From Variovorax davisae (lineage in GTDB: Bacteria > Pseudomonadota > Gammaproteobacteria > Burkholderiales > Burkholderiaceae_C), in assembly GCF_030316845.1 (NCBI RefSeq), contig NZ_JASZYS010000004.1, positions 248,001-312,000 on the forward strand: a stretch of DNA of 64,000 nucleotides, read 5' to 3'. Shown here in pieces: positions 63,701 through 64,000 of this stretch (its first letter is position 1; each line of letters starts with the position of its first letter). The position numbers were made by a program, and so were the translations under genes. Under the pieces are notes generated by a model that had not been told where the DNA came from, searched no databases, and saw nothing but the letters and a program-made list of their open reading frames with translations.

Positions 63701-64000
63701 TGGCGCTGTCGTAGGTCACGCGGCCGTCGCCGGCGTCGGCCGAGCCCGTGTAGTCGAGGCCGGCGCCGCCGTCCAGCGCGTAGCCCGTGGGCGTGAAGGG
63801 CGCCCGGCCCACTACCAGCACGATCTTCGACTTGGTGTCGCCGAGCAAGTCCACCTGGTCGTCGAGCTTGCGGCGCAGGCGGGTCGCGGCATCGAGCACC
63901 TGCTGCGGCGGCGCGCTCCAGTCGTACACGGCTTTCTGCGCATCGAGCTGGTGCCAGGTGCTGCGGGCCATGAGGGCGTCCTTGTCGGCCTTGACCAGCG
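60720..64000 (-). CDS. Very large CHAT-domain (caspase-like) protein, N terminus outside the window
   Basis: At least 1,090 residues are visible, and the frame is still open at 64000. The visible start resembles the end of an alpha/beta-hydrolase: GDGRVTYDSAMQLGV, then AEHGKLPAVPQAWAAYIELL. A middle part (about 190-470) is of unknown type. The CHAT protease is recognisable by VHVAGHGAFG (His codon 62127-62129) and FLNCCHLAG (second Cys codon 62013-62015), the caspase-type dyad. The last 300 residues are helical and TPR-like (AQAVDWYRKAVQAEDGTASLKAAEQLGNM). It converges on the TIR-amidase operon with a 50-bp overlap. The first in-frame ATG visible, at 63971, is probably internal. Confidence 0.85.
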   Translation of the reverse strand, partial: LVKADKDALMARSTWHQLDAQKAVYDWSAPPQQVLDAATRLRRKLDDQVDLLGDTKSKIVLVVGRAPFTPTGYALDGGAGLDYTGSADAGDGRVTYDSAMQLGVPTWKLDAEHGKLPAVPQAWAAYIELLTTGKTTQLEAFAAPSRGAVAAPLAAVVRSRPSRGLFGSQPPSSDADVFGVLSAAGQRPPPTTALEVQVLNADIRFVQPAILVGHYSAMRLTGAEAVIDRLVGKGMSRGLDAGLYPDAVGSHQIFGNWRGDPENPKRMASPAAAIVCGLGPEGKLLAKDLVFTVRQAVLAYAQRLSEHPGGAPADFELAATLIGSGGTGITTGGAAIAVALGAVEARQRLEKSGWPQLSRLVVVELFLDRAGDAWRALHVQQTATPDRLKVVGHVESGAGAMTRMVDSGYRGASYDLISALQAPQAGDAANPVIAYTLDTQRARTEVRAQRAQGNLLRDMVAKASNDGNRDPSIGRTLFNLLVPVEMEPFLGGKSEMVIELEPKTAAIPWELLNTNPDPSSDDQRPWAIRTKLLRKLRLDDFRAKPRDATPEAAILVVGEPQCDPDTYPSLEGARREATAVANLLRSAAAAGTTSAVVALDQPNAQTVVNALFDRPYRAVHVAGHGAFGPNGGVVLSGTDTYLGANEIEAMRVVPQLVFLNCCHLAGREASSVLTPPPPYDRTEFAANIAEALIKVGVRCVIAAGWAVDDAAAEVFATTFYGRLLDNARFIEAVGAAREAAWKTDRNGNTWAAYQCYGDPDWTWRGDNAGAQAPRRAPADEYAGVASRVSLELALEKIAVDGEYRSPDTVGLGDKLLYLEQAFGPMWGGLGIVAEAFGRANANLGRRAQAVDWYRKAVQAEDGTASLKAAEQLGNMLTRLGEAGGDIALIEEGLMLLEKVLAVGRTYERESLLGSGWKRMTLTLSTLQGREADARAALAKASRHYRGADDTARKSGDVKRFYAAKNYLDAEVRAALLGEKPPEVPDARIQDVRDALQLAIAKDPDFWSVVGETELDILVSLVRGRLDQDAPRLIATLCELKVRVPSPRMWDSVWNQARFVLEPCLSREDQSEAVRQQINALLATLERLRTASA

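Overview
The window is a GC-rich stretch of bacterial chromosome. It most likely comes from the Burkholderiales, family Comamonadaceae (Variovorax, Ramlibacter or Xylophilus type). The support is gene order and gene families: ferredoxin-pth-rplY-prs-tRNA-Gln-ispE-lolB, mutM/dynamin/mutY, nadK-recN-rapZ opposite hrcA, gmk-rpoZ-spoT, yicC/kinase/phosphatase/rph/rdgB/hemW, and a Bug-family solute receptor. The genus is an inference; no rRNA gene is present. Coding density is high, and many genes overlap by four bases (ATGA, GTGA or TTGA), which indicates translational coupling.

Layout. 1-2862: a leftward peptide/nickel-type ABC transporter (two permeases, one ATPase, and the first codons of a second). 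2927-17949: housekeeping genes for a ferredoxin, translation, PRPP synthesis, isoprenoids, lipoprotein sorting, oxidised-guanine repair around a dynamin-like GTPase, rapZ, recN, nadK and hrcA. 17987-20867: two tRNA genes followed by accessory DNA. A 34-bp copy of the tRNA-Arg 3' end lies 531 bp downstream, the usual scar of an integrated element. 20922-28580: greB, a cytochrome b561/YceI/lipid-binding operon, spoT, rpoZ and gmk.

28636-42916: a WYL-domain regulator faces a rightward run of five DNA-end-processing genes: an SbcD/YhaO-like nuclease, an SbcC/YhaN-like ATPase, recC, recB and recD. Two palindromes lie in the shared promoter region. 42923-45175: an ECF41-type sigma factor upstream of a carboxymuconolactone-decarboxylase-like gene and an NAD-binding oxidoreductase, with a perfect ECF41 promoter (TGTCACA-N16-CGTC). 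45219-51601: yicC, a Ser/Thr kinase overlapping its PP2C phosphatase, rph, rdgB, hemW, a TetR regulator and tRNA-Ser.

51636-53878: small accessory genes and a broken acetyltransferase. 54006-58704: an HTH-citrate synthase fusion divergent from a four-gene catabolic operon (2-hydroxyacid dehydrogenase, fumarylacetoacetase-family hydrolase, SDR, Bug receptor) with a palindrome between them. 58834-64000: a TIR-domain membrane protein and an N-acetylmuramoyl-alanine amidase, convergent with a very large CHAT (caspase-like) protein that runs off the window. This last group is the best candidate for an undescribed system; the WYL/SbcCD-like/RecCBD block is the second.
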